The notes beneath the pieces are model-generated. The model was not told where the DNA came from. It did not search any database and saw only the letters and a program-made list of their open reading frames with translations. Positions 14,641 to 23,200 of a stretch of 64,000 nt of DNA are shown here, one piece after another; the stretch's first letter is position 1; each line of letters starts with the position of its first letter. Location of the stretch: assembly GCF_001509795.1 (NCBI RefSeq), contig NZ_LLZN01000035.1, positions 1 to 64,000 on the forward strand, given 5' to 3'. This stretch comes from Streptomyces sp. NRRL WC-3605. Lineage in GTDB: Bacteria; Actinomycetota; Actinomycetes; Streptomycetales; Streptomycetaceae. A program made the translations under genes and the position numbers.

Positions 14641-14680
14641 CGTCGACGGGGTTGGCCAGGATCGGCCAACCCCGTCGACG
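14641..14680 (+). terminator. Terminator after the rodZ-like gene
   Basis: A perfect 17-bp stem (CGTCGACGGGGTTGGCC with its complement) around a 6-nt AGGATC loop, 20 nt after the stop codon. It has no T tract, as is usual in Streptomyces. Confidence 0.8.
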
Positions 14681-14685
14681 TGGGG

Positions 14686-14707
14686 CGTCAGTGAGACAAA
14701 GTAGTCT
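14686..14707 (+). promoter_or_regulatory. RecA-NDp-like promoter of rimO
   Basis: CGTCAGTG (14686-14693), 8 bp, then TAGTCT (14702-14707). This is the same arrangement as the promoter just upstream of recA (TTGTCAGTG-N8-TAGCGT) at 36831-36853. The -10 ends 7 nt before the rimO ATG, so the mRNA should be leaderless. Confidence 0.55.
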
Positions 14708-14714
14708 TGAGCCC

Positions 14715-16184
14715 ATGCCTGAACGCCGTACCGTCGCACTCGTCACTCTTGGCTGCGCCCGCAACGAGGTGGACTCGGAGGAGCTCGCAGGCCGTTTGGA
14801 GGCGGACGGCTGGGACCTCGTGGAGGACGCCGCCGACGCGGACGTCGCCGTCGTCAACACCTGCGGCTTCGTCGACGCCGCCAAGAAGGACTCCGTCGAC
14901 GCCCTCCTGGAGGCCAACGATCTCAAGGGCCACGGGAGAACCCAGGCCGTCGTGGCGGTGGGCTGCATGGCCGAGCGCTACGGCAAGGACCTCGCCGAAG
15001 CCCTTCCCGAGGCCGACGGCGTGCTCGGCTTCGACGACTACGCGGACATCTCCGACCGCCTCCAGACCATCCTGTCCGGCGGCATCCACGCCGCGCACAC
15101 CCCGCGGGACCGGCGCAAGCTGCTGCCCATCAGCCCGGCCGAGCGCCAGGAGTCCGCGGCCGGGGTCGCGCTGCCCGGGCACGCCCCCGTCGACCTGCCG
15201 GAGGGGCTCGCTCCGGCCTCCGGGCCGCGGGCGCCGCTGCGCCGCCGCCTCGACGGCGCCCCCGTCGCCTCGGTGAAGCTCGCCTCCGGCTGCGACCGGC
15301 GCTGCTCCTTCTGCGCCATCCCGTCCTTCCGCGGCTCCTTCATCTCGCGCCGCCCGAGCGACGTGCTCAACGAGACGCGGTGGCTCGCCGAGCAGGGCGT
15401 CAAGGAGATCATGCTGGTCTCCGAGAACAACACGTCGTACGGCAAGGACCTGGGCGACATCCGGCTGCTGGAGTCCCTGCTGCCCGAGCTCGCCGAGGTC
15501 GACGGCCTCGAGCGGGTCCGCGTCAGCTACCTGCAGCCGGCCGAGATGCGGCCCGGCCTGATCGACGTCCTGACGTCGACGCCGAAGGTCGCCCCCTACT
15601 TCGACCTGTCCTTCCAGCACTCCGCGCCCGACGTGCTGCGCGCGATGCGCCGCTTCGGCGACACCGACCGCTTCCTGGAGCTGCTGGACACCATCCGCGG
15701 CAAGGCGCCCCAGGCCGGCGTGCGCTCCAACTTCATCGTGGGCTTCCCCGGGGAGACCGAGGCCGACCTCGCCGAGCTGGAGCGCTTCCTCAACGGGGCC
15801 CGGCTCGACGCGATCGGCGTCTTCGGCTACTCCGACGAGGAGGGCACCGAGGCCGCCACCTACGACCGCAAGCTGCCCGAGGACGTCGTCGCCGAGCGGC
15901 TGGCCCGGGTGTCCCGGCTGGCCGAGGAACTGGTGTCGCAGCGTGCCGAGGAGCGCCTCGGCGAGACGGTGCACGTGCTGGTGGAGTCCATCGACGAGGA
16001 CGGCGTGTACGGGCGCGGTGCGCACCAGGCGCCGGAGACGGACGGCCAGGTGCTGCTCACGAGCGGCGCGGGCCTGAGCATCGGTCGTATGGTCGAGGCG
16101 AAGGTGGTCGGCACCGAAGGTGTCGATCTGGTGGCCGAACCGCTCCCGGGCACGCTCGCGTGTAGTGAGGAGTCGGGCAGATGA
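14715..16184 (+). CDS. rimO: Ribosomal protein S12 methylthiotransferase RimO
   Basis: A 489-aa radical-SAM enzyme that methylthiolates an aspartate of ribosomal protein S12. The N-terminal UPF0004 domain carries Cys14 in [11 protein letters not shown] and further cysteines in VNTCGF and VAVGCMAE. The radical-SAM cluster motif CDRRCSFC gives Cys193, Cys197 and Cys200. A C-terminal TRAM-type domain follows. [11 protein letters not shown] and an insert between the two domains distinguish it from MiaB, which is encoded separately at 49717. The ATG at 14715 lies 7 nt after a -10 element. The stop overlaps the pgsA start (ATGA), so rimO-pgsA-cinA read as one operon. Confidence 0.93.
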   Translation: MPERRTVALVTLGCARNEVDSEELAGRLEADGWDLVEDAADADVAVVNTCGFVDAAKKDSVDALLEANDLKGHGRTQAVVAVGCMAERYGKDLAEALPEADGVLGFDDYADISDRLQTILSGGIHAAHTPRDRRKLLPISPAERQESAAGVALPGHAPVDLPEGLAPASGPRAPLRRRLDGAPVASVKLASGCDRRCSFCAIPSFRGSFISRRPSDVLNETRWLAEQGVKEIMLVSENNTSYGKDLGDIRLLESLLPELAEVDGLERVRVSYLQPAEMRPGLIDVLTSTPKVAPYFDLSFQHSAPDVLRAMRRFGDTDRFLELLDTIRGKAPQAGVRSNFIVGFPGETEADLAELERFLNGARLDAIGVFGYSDEEGTEAATYDRKLPEDVVAERLARVSRLAEELVSQRAEERLGETVHVLVESIDEDGVYGRGAHQAPETDGQVLLTSGAGLSIGRMVEAKVVGTEGVDLVAEPLPGTLACSEESGR

Positions 16185-16972
16185 CCGGAGTTCCGGCGTC
16201 CGCCGCGGGCGGCCCCTCCCCGGCGGGTGCGACGGGCAAGGTGAGCGCGGTGGGTACGACGGGGAAGGCGAACGCGACGGGTGCGTCCCAGGCCGGTGCG
16301 TCCCGGCCCGCGGGCGCCGACCAGGGTGCCGAGGGCGACGGCCGGCCCGCGCGCGGCGCCAAGATCGCGGCAGCGGCCGTCAACCAGGCGAGCATCTGGA
16401 ACATCGCGAATCTGCTGACCATGCTCCGGCTGGTCCTGGTGCCGGCGTTCGTCGCCCTGATGCTGGCCGACGGCGGCTACGACCCCGCCTGGCGCTCGTT
16501 CGCCTGGGCGGCCTTCGCCATCGCCATGATCACCGACCTGTTCGACGGGCATCTGGCCCGGGCGTACGACCTGGTCACCGACTTCGGCAAGATCGCCGAC
16601 CCCATCGCCGACAAGGCGATCATGGGGGCGGCCCTCATCTGCCTGTCCGGGCTCGGCGATCTGCCGTGGTGGGTCACGGGCGTGATCCTCGGCCGGGAAC
16701 TCGGGATCACCCTGCTGCGTTTCATCGTCATCCGGTACGGCGTCATCCCGGCGAGCCGCGGTGGCAAGCTGAAGACGCTCACCCAGGGCGTGGCCGTCGG
16801 CATGTACATCCTGGCGCTGACGGGGTGGCTGGCCACGTTGCGCTGGTGGGTGATGGCGGCCGCCGTCGTGCTGACGGTGGTGACCGGGCTCGACTATGTG
16901 AGACAGGCCATTGTGCTGAGGCGGCAGGGAATCGCGGAGCGCAGGGCGGCGTTGGAGGAGACGGGAGCGTGA
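16181..16972 (+). CDS. pgsA: CDP-diacylglycerol-glycerol-3-phosphate phosphatidyltransferase
   Basis: A 263-aa integral membrane enzyme that makes phosphatidylglycerol phosphate from CDP-diacylglycerol. The CDP-alcohol phosphotransferase signature D-x2-D-G-x2-A-R-x8-G-x3-D-x3-D is visible as [19 protein letters not shown] followed by IADPIADK, from about residue 118. Several hydrophobic helices follow. The first ~65 residues are a low-complexity Ala/Gly/Thr extension that is probably cytoplasmic and disordered. The start codon overlaps the rimO stop and the stop overlaps the cinA start, which shows tight translational coupling. Confidence 0.9.
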   Translation: MTGVPASAAGGPSPAGATGKVSAVGTTGKANATGASQAGASRPAGADQGAEGDGRPARGAKIAAAAVNQASIWNIANLLTMLRLVLVPAFVALMLADGGYDPAWRSFAWAAFAIAMITDLFDGHLARAYDLVTDFGKIADPIADKAIMGAALICLSGLGDLPWWVTGVILGRELGITLLRFIVIRYGVIPASRGGKLKTLTQGVAVGMYILALTGWLATLRWWVMAAAVVLTVVTGLDYVRQAIVLRRQGIAERRAALEETGA

Positions 16973-17514
16973 ACTCTGGCGCCGCGGACGTCGTGCGACT
17001 ACTCACGGTGAAGGGCGAGACGCTCGCCGTCGCCGAGTCGCTGACGGGTGGACTGGTCGCGGCGGACATCACCGGCGTTCCGGGAGCGTCCAAGGTCTTC
17101 CGTGGATCGGTGACCGCCTACGCCACCGAGCTCAAGCACCGGCTGCTCGACGTCGACGCCACCTTGCTGGAGCGGCGTGGAGCGGTGGACGCGCAGGTCG
17201 CGGCGGAGATGGCGGCCGGCGTGCGCAAGGCGCTGGGAGCCGACTGGGGCATCGCGACGACGGGTGTGGCCGGGCCGGACCCGCAGGACGGGCAGCCCGT
17301 GGGCACCGTCTTCGTGGCCGTGGACGGCCCTGTCCGTCCGGGTTCCGGTTCTGCCGGTGGCGGAAAAGTGGAGGCCCTGCGGTTGAACGGCGGCCGGGCG
17401 GAAATTCGTATGGAGAGTGTACGGAGCGTGCTCGCACTGCTTCTGAGGGAGCTGGCGGGCGAACACAGTGGGAATGAGCGGGCACAGGATACGGAACGGA
17501 ACGGGGGGTTTTGA
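16969..17514 (+). CDS. cinA: CinA C-terminal family nicotinamide-nucleotide amidohydrolase
   Basis: A 181-aa protein made only of the CinA C-terminal domain, which in this family is an NMN deamidase (PncC). Visible motifs are AVAESLTGG, FRGSVTAYATELK, LGADWGIATTGVAGPD and PVGTVFVAV. The start is the GTG that overlaps the pgsA stop (GTGA), with a GGAGGAGACGGGAG region ahead of it. It is the last gene of the rimO-pgsA-cinA operon and is followed by clgR, an order also seen in mycobacteria (pgsA-clgR). Confidence 0.88.
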   Translation: MNSGAADVVRLLTVKGETLAVAESLTGGLVAADITGVPGASKVFRGSVTAYATELKHRLLDVDATLLERRGAVDAQVAAEMAAGVRKALGADWGIATTGVAGPDPQDGQPVGTVFVAVDGPVRPGSGSAGGGKVEALRLNGGRAEIRMESVRSVLALLLRELAGEHSGNERAQDTERNGGF

Positions 17515-17623
17515 TGTTTGCAGCCCTGAGTGAACACGACATCGCTCCCCGCACGGCCGCGGCGCAAGGCGGTACGGTGGGGCGTGAAGGATGCGGCTAC
17601 GCGGTCCGAGGAGGGAGCCACCG

Positions 17624-18004
17624 ATGATTCTGCTCCGTCGCCTGCTGGGTGACGTGCTGCGTCGGCAGCGCCAGCGCCAGGGCCGTACTCTGCGCGAAGT
17701 CTCCTCGTCCGCCCGAGTCTCGCTCGGCTATCTCTCCGAGGTGGAGCGGGGGCAGAAGGAGGCTTCCTCCGAGCTGCTCGCCGCGATCTGCGACGCGCTG
17801 GACGTACGGATGTCCGAGCTCATGCGGGAAGTGAGCGACGAGCTCGCCCTCGCCGAGCTGGCCCAGTCTGCTGCGGCCACCCCCAGCGAGCCTGTTCCCA
17901 CGTCGGTCCGGCCGATGCTGGGTTCCGTATCGGTGACCGGTGTGCCACCGGAACGGGTGACCATCAAGGCGCCGTCCGAAGCGGTGGACGTGGTCGCCGC
18001 GTGA
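17624..18004 (+). CDS. clgR: ClgR, activator of clp and lon protease genes
   Basis: A 126-aa XRE-type regulator. The helix-turn-helix spans about residues 10-70 ([40 protein letters not shown]) and is very close to mycobacterial ClgR as remembered. ClgR activates clp/lon and some other proteostasis genes. The C-terminus ends in VVAA, and in S. lividans terminal alanines make ClgR a ClpP substrate, so self-limiting turnover is likely here. The ATG at 17624 has GAGGAGGGA about 7 nt upstream and leaves a ~108-nt gap after cinA, so clgR may have its own promoter. Confidence 0.9.
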   Translation: MILLRRLLGDVLRRQRQRQGRTLREVSSSARVSLGYLSEVERGQKEASSELLAAICDALDVRMSELMREVSDELALAELAQSAAATPSEPVPTSVRPMLGSVSVTGVPPERVTIKAPSEAVDVVAA

Positions 18005-18274
18005 CGGTGCCACCCGTGCGTGTGAACTGACCATGCGCTGAGGTGTGGTGTGAGGCCCCGGCCAGGGCTCCTCCAGTCGGATCTGGAGAGTGCGGGTCGG
18101 GGTTTCGTGCTGTCCGGGCTTCCGCGAGCCGTCGGGGCGCGCTTGCCGAGGTGCCGCGCGCCGGTCAGGGTGGGTGTGTGACGGCGCATTGACGCGCGGT
18201 GACGAGGTCGCCGGCGCCGTGTACGCCCCCTGGTGGCGCGAGGAGTGATCCGGCGCCGGGCTGGAGGTGAGCGG

Positions 18275-18553
18275 ATGGCACGGCCCATAGCCCGCTGGGG
18301 GGCGGTCCTCGGGGGTTCCGCGCTGTGGTGGTGGGCCGTGGTGCGGCTCGTGTGCGTACCGGGCGCGGGAGCGCTGGAGGCGGCCGTCGCCGCCGGCGGG
18401 TGGGGGCTGAGCCTGCTGCCGGTGCACTGCGAACCGAAGCACCAGGCGGACGGAGCCGTCGACGCGAAGCAGTGGGTGAGGGCCTGGCGCGCGGGACGCG
18501 CTACCACGGCATCGCCACACCACCGTTCGGACGCAGGATCTGCCCCGTCGTGA
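18275..18553 (+). CDS. Small Trp-rich membrane protein, unknown function
   Basis: A 92-aa protein. The N-terminal half has one or two hydrophobic segments (WGAVLGGSALWWWAVVRLVCV, then an Ala/Gly/Leu stretch). The C-terminal half is polar and may be partly unconstrained. GGAGGTGAGCGG directly ahead of the ATG at 18275 is a good ribosome binding site. The last 53 nt overlap the 3' end of the convergent SDR gene. I do not recognise a family. It is kept as a gene because of the start context and the membrane-like composition. Confidence 0.5.
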   Translation: MARPIARWGAVLGGSALWWWAVVRLVCVPGAGALEAAVAAGGWGLSLLPVHCEPKHQADGAVDAKQWVRAWRAGRATTASPHHRSDAGSAPS

Positions 18554-19265
18554 ACGACGAGGCGTCCGACGCCAGATGAAGCACCGTGTGCGCGACGTCC
18601 TCCGGTTCGCCCACCCGGCCCAGCGGTGACAGCCGCGCCATGGACGACTCCGTCCGCGCCTGTACGGCGTCGTCGTGCCGGTCGGTCATGGGGGTGCGGA
18701 TCCAGCCCGGGGCGACCGCGTTCACGCGGATGCCGTGCGGGCCCAGCTCCGCCGCGAGGATCCTCGTCAGCTGGACCACGGCGGCCTTGGCCGCGCCGTA
18801 CGCCAGGAGGCCGGGCACCCCGGAGTCGACGGCGCCCGAGGCCATCGTGACGATACTGCCGGGGACGGCCCGGTCGAGCATGACGCGGGCGGCCTCCTGA
18901 CAGGCGTACAGCACGCCCTTGAAATTGACGTCAAGGACCCGGTCCAGATCCTCGTCACGGGTGTCCAGGACCGGGCTGCTGTGCATGATCCCGGCGATCG
19001 CCGCCAGCACGTCCAGCCGCTCGCAGGAGGAGACGACACGGTGGAGCGCCGCTCGGTCGGTGACGTCCAGGGGGTGGGTGCGGGCGCTGCCGCCGGCCGC
19101 CTTGACGAGGTCCGCCGTCTCCGACAGGCCCCGCGCGTCGCGGTCGGCGCAGTGCACCGTGGCACCGGCTCGGGCGAGCAGGACGGCCGAGGCGCGGCCG
19201 ATGCCCCCGGCGGCGCCGGTGACGAACGCGGTGCGGCCGGTGAGGTCGTACGCCGTGACGGGCAT
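18501..19265 (-). CDS. SDR-family oxidoreductase
   Basis: A 254-aa classical short-chain dehydrogenase/reductase. The Rossmann signature TGAAGGIG follows GRTAFV near residue 15. An Asp-containing acidic site for the cofactor follows AADRD-like CADRD. The active site has Ser in MASGAVDSG and Tyr-x3-Lys in AYGAAKAA. The C-terminal GGVAMPW is SDR-like. The substrate cannot be told from sequence. The ATG at 19265 is chosen because the fold then starts at the usual position and a -10 hexamer lies 6 nt upstream; a TTG at 19301 overlapping the glycosylase stop is possible. Confidence 0.85.
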   Translation of the reverse strand: MPVTAYDLTGRTAFVTGAAGGIGRASAVLLARAGATVHCADRDARGLSETADLVKAAGGSARTHPLDVTDRAALHRVVSSCERLDVLAAIAGIMHSSPVLDTRDEDLDRVLDVNFKGVLYACQEAARVMLDRAVPGSIVTMASGAVDSGVPGLLAYGAAKAAVVQLTRILAAELGPHGIRVNAVAPGWIRTPMTDRHDDAVQARTESSMARLSPLGRVGEPEDVAHTVLHLASDASSFTTGQILRPNGGVAMPW

Positions 19266-19271
19266 GAGGGG

Positions 19272-19277
19272 ACCGTA
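19272..19277 (-). promoter_or_regulatory. -10 element of the SDR gene, leaderless type
   Basis: TACGGT on the minus strand ends 6 nt before the SDR ATG (19265), with no Shine-Dalgarno sequence. Confidence 0.45.
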
Positions 19278-19297
19278 GAGCCGCTTCTGACGGGGCG

Positions 19298-20203
19298 TCA
19301 ACTCTTCGCGCGGTCGCGGTCAGGGTCGCGGCCAGGGGCGCGGTCGCGGTCACCGGGGCGCGGGGGCGTGCCGGTCGGGGCGGGGCCCGCCTGGCAGTTC
19401 GGGCACCAGTAGGTGGGGCGTTCACGGGAGCCGTCGCCCTGCTGCGCCACGCGGATCCGGGTGCCGCAGCGCACGCAGGGACGCCTCGCGCGGCCGTACA
19501 CGAACAGGTCCTGGCCGCGCAGGCCCGTCGTCCTGCGGATCGGGCGGTCGCGGTTGGCCTCCAGCAGCTTCTTGGTCAGCAGCGGCAGCTGGGCGGTGTG
19601 CTCGGCGGGGAGCGCGCCGACCGGCAGCCAGGGGGTGACCCGCAGCAGGAAGCAGATCTCGCTCTTGTAGACGTTGCCGACACCGGCGAGATTGCGCTGG
19701 TCCAGCAGGGCCTCGCCGAGCGGACGCCCGGGGTCGGCGAGCAGGTTGGCCAGGGCGCGGTCCGGGTCCCAGTCCGGGCCCAGCAGGTCGGGGCCGAGAT
19801 GCCCGACCACCGTGTCCTCCTCGGCGGTGCGCAGGACCTCCAGGACGGGGAGGCGGTAGCCGACGGCCGTACGGGCCGGGCGCGCCCCGGCGGTGGCCGC
19901 GTCCGGGGCGGGGGCGGTGGTCAGGACCGCCCGGATCTGGTGGACGGGACCGCCCGTCCAGCGCTCTTCGTCGGTGAAGATCCGCCAGGAGCCCTCCATG
20001 CCGAGGTGCGAGTGGATCGTCACCCCGCCCTCGACGCGGGTGAGGAGGTGCTTGCCCCGCGCGGTGACGTCCAGGACGGTACGGCCCGACAGGTCGACCA
20101 GGGCGAACTTCGGCACCCGGAAGTCGCTCAGGGCCAGCACGCGGCCCGCGAGCGCGGCGTGGAGCCGCTTCGCCGATTGCCAGACCGTGTCACCTTCGGG
20201 CAT
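19298..20203 (-). CDS. Nei2-type DNA glycosylase/AP lyase
   Basis: A 301-aa Fpg/Nei-family base-excision repair enzyme. It starts MPEGDTVW, the Nei2 pattern rather than the MPELPE of Fpg; Pro2 is the expected Schiff-base nucleophile and Glu3 the partner. The helix-two-turn-helix segment reads LLDQRNLAGVGNVYKSE. A C-terminal zinc finger has CVRC and, about 20 residues on, CPNC. After the finger there is an Arg/Asp/Pro-rich tail of ~30 residues. A GGAG lies a few nt ahead of the ATG. The lhr helicase gene just upstream on the same strand fits a repair context. Confidence 0.88.
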   Translation of the reverse strand: MPEGDTVWQSAKRLHAALAGRVLALSDFRVPKFALVDLSGRTVLDVTARGKHLLTRVEGGVTIHSHLGMEGSWRIFTDEERWTGGPVHQIRAVLTTAPAPDAATAGARPARTAVGYRLPVLEVLRTAEEDTVVGHLGPDLLGPDWDPDRALANLLADPGRPLGEALLDQRNLAGVGNVYKSEICFLLRVTPWLPVGALPAEHTAQLPLLTKKLLEANRDRPIRRTTGLRGQDLFVYGRARRPCVRCGTRIRVAQQGDGSRERPTYWCPNCQAGPAPTGTPPRPGDRDRAPGRDPDRDRAKS

Positions 20204-20296
20204 GTCTCCAAGGGTGACACGAGGGGGCGGGGAGCACGCCGGGGAGCCGGTCCCGCGGTGCCTCGGGTGGCTGCGGTGCCGGCGGTGGCCGGGCCG

Positions 20297-23200
20297 TCAG
20301 GCACGGAGGCGGAGCCCTCGCGGGGTCGCGATGAAGCCGGCCGCCTCCAGGAGCGTGCCCACGGAGGAGGTCAGGGCCGCTGCACCGTTCACCCGCTCCA
20401 CCGTGACCGTGCCGAGGGAACCCGCCGCGGCGGCGCCCGCCAGGGCTTCGGCGGCGGCCCGCAGCCGGACGTCGTCGGCGGGCTCGGTCTCCGGGGCCGA
20501 CGGCCAGGCGAGCAGGGTCTTCCCACCGCGCTCCATGTAGAGCGTGAGCTCCCCGTCGACCAGGACGACGAGCGAGCCCGCCTTGCGGCCCGGCTTGTGC
20601 CCGGCGCCGGTGGGCGGCTCGGGCCAGGGCAGGGCGGCGCCGTACGCGTTCGCCGGGTCGGCCGCCGCGAGGACCACGGCCCGCGTGTCCGGGGCCGGTC
20701 TGTTGCGGCGGGCGCCGTTCGCCCACGGGGCGTTCGGTCCCCGGCGGGTGCCGGCGGCGGCCCGGTCCAGGGGGGAGACGTACTCGTCCGGCTTGAGCCG
20801 GTCCAGGTGCGCGTCGAGGAAGTCGTGGTCGAGGTCGGGGATGTCGTAGGACGGGCCGCCGTCCGGGTCGTCCGGGGTGCCGCCCGAGCCGTCGGTGCCG
20901 GGTGCGCGCGGGGCGGGCAGGTCCTCCCCGCGGTCGCGGGCGTTGGACACCGCGCGCAGCCGGTCCACCGCGCCGTCCATCGCGAACTGCGCCGCGCCCA
21001 GACCCTCCACCACATAGCCGCGCCGGGCCTGGCCGCTCTCCTCGAAGGCGGCCAGGATGCGGTACGTCGCCGAGAAGCCGCCCTCGACGCCCTCGGCGGC
21101 GACCGCGCCGCGCGTCACCACGCCGTGCCGATCCAGCAGGGTGCGGGCCAGGGCGTGGGCCCGCACGGTCGGATCCGGTTCGTGCGCGGGCAGCAGGGAC
21201 CAGCGGCCCGCGACGGTCGGCGGGCCGGTACGGGAGGCGGTGCGGGCGGCGGCGGTCAGCGAGCCGTACCGACCGCGCGGGACCGTGCGCTTGGCGCGGT
21301 GGGCCGTGGAACCCGCGGTGCGGCCCGAGCCCAGCAGCGAACGCATCGGTGCGAGCGTGTCGTTGGTCAGCCGACCCGACCAGGCCAGCTCCCACAGGGC
21401 GTCCGCGAGCTGCGGGTCGGTGGCCTCCGGGTGGGTGGTGGCGCGGATCTGGTCCGCGATCTGACGGAAGAACAGGCCGTAGCCGCCGGACAGCGCGTCC
21501 AGGATCGACTGGTGCAGCGCCGTCAGCTCCAGGGGGTGGGGCTGCGGCAGCAGCAGGGGGGCCGTGTCCGCCATGTAGAGGGAGACCCAGCCGTCCTTGC
21601 CCGGCAGTGAGCCCGCCCCCGCCCACACGACCTCACCGGCGGCCGTCAGCTCGTCGAGCATGGCCGGCTGGTACCCGGCGACACGGGACGGCAGGACGAG
21701 CTTCTCCAGCGCGGACGCGGGCACGGAGGCACCCTGCAACTGCTCGATGGCGCGGACCAGTCCGTCGATTCCCCGCAGGCCGTGGCCCTTGCCGATGTGC
21801 TGCCACTGCGGCAGGAACTGCGCGAGCGCGCCCGGCGGCACCGGCTCCAGTTCGTGCCGCAGCGCGGCGAGGGAGCGGCGGCGCAACCGGCGCAGCACAG
21901 CGGCGTCGCACCACTCCTGGCCGATGCCGGCCGGATGGAACTCGCCCTGCACCACGCGTCCGTTCGCCGCCAGCCGCTGCAGCGCGCCGTCGGTGATCGC
22001 CACGCCCAGGCCGAACCGGGCCGCCGCCGTCGCCGACGTGAACGGGCCGTGGGTGCGGGCGTAGCGCGCGAGGAGGTCGCCGAGGGGGTCCTTGACCGGC
22101 TCGGTGAAGGCCTCCGGCACACCCACGGGCAGCGCTGTGCCCAGCGCGTCGCGCAGGCGGCCCGCGTCCTCGATGGCCGCCCAGTGGTCGGCGCCGCCGA
22201 TCCGCACCTTGATGGCGCGGCGGGCACCGGCCAGCTCCCGCGCCCACGCCGGCTCCGCGCCGCGCTCGGCCAGCTCGGCGTCCGTGAGCGGGCCGAGGAC
22301 GCGCAGGAGGTCCGCGACGCCCTCGACGTCCTTGATCCGGCGGTCCTCGGTGAGCCACTGCAGCTCGCGCTCCAGCTCGCCCAGCACCTCGGCGTCCAGC
22401 AGCTCGCGCAGCTCCGCCTGCCCGAGCAGCTCGGCCAGGAGCCGCGAGTCGAGCGACAGGGCGGCGGCGCGGCGCTCGGCGAGCGGCGAGTCCCCCTCGT
22501 ACAGGAACTGGGCGACGTACCCGAAGAGGAGGGAGCGCGCGAAGGGGGACGGCTCGGGGGTGGTGACCTCGACGAGCCGCACCTTGCGGGCCTCCAGGTC
22601 GCCCATCAGCTCCACGAGCCCGGGGACGTCGAAGACGTCCTGAAGGCACTCGCGGACCGCTTCCAGGACGATCGGGAACGAACCGAACTCGCCGGCCACC
22701 TCCAGCAGTTGCGCGGCTCGCTGGCGCTGCTGCCACAGCGGGGTGCGCTTCCCGGGGTTGCGGCGCGGAAGCAGCAGGGCGCGCGCGGCGCACTCGCGGA
22801 AACGGGACGCGAACAGCGCGGAGCCCCCGACCTGGTCGGTGACGACCTGGTCGACGTCGCCCTTGTCGAAGACGACGTCCGCCGCGCCGACGGGCGCCTG
22901 GTCGGCGTCGTACTCCGTGCCGCCCTTCCTGGGCTCCTGGTCCAGCAGGTCCAGGCCCATGAGGTCGGCGTCCGGCAGACGCAGCACGATGCCGTCGTCG
23001 GCGTGCATGACCTGCGCGTCCATGCCGTAGCGCTCGGAGAGCTTCGCACCCAGCGCCAGCGCCCAGGGGGCATGGACCTGGGCGCCGAAGGGGGAGTGCA
23101 CGACCACACGCCAGTCGCCCAGCTCGTCGCGGAAGCGCTCGACGACGATCGTGCGGTCGTCCGGGATGTGACCGCACGCCTCGCGCTGCTCGTCCAGGTA

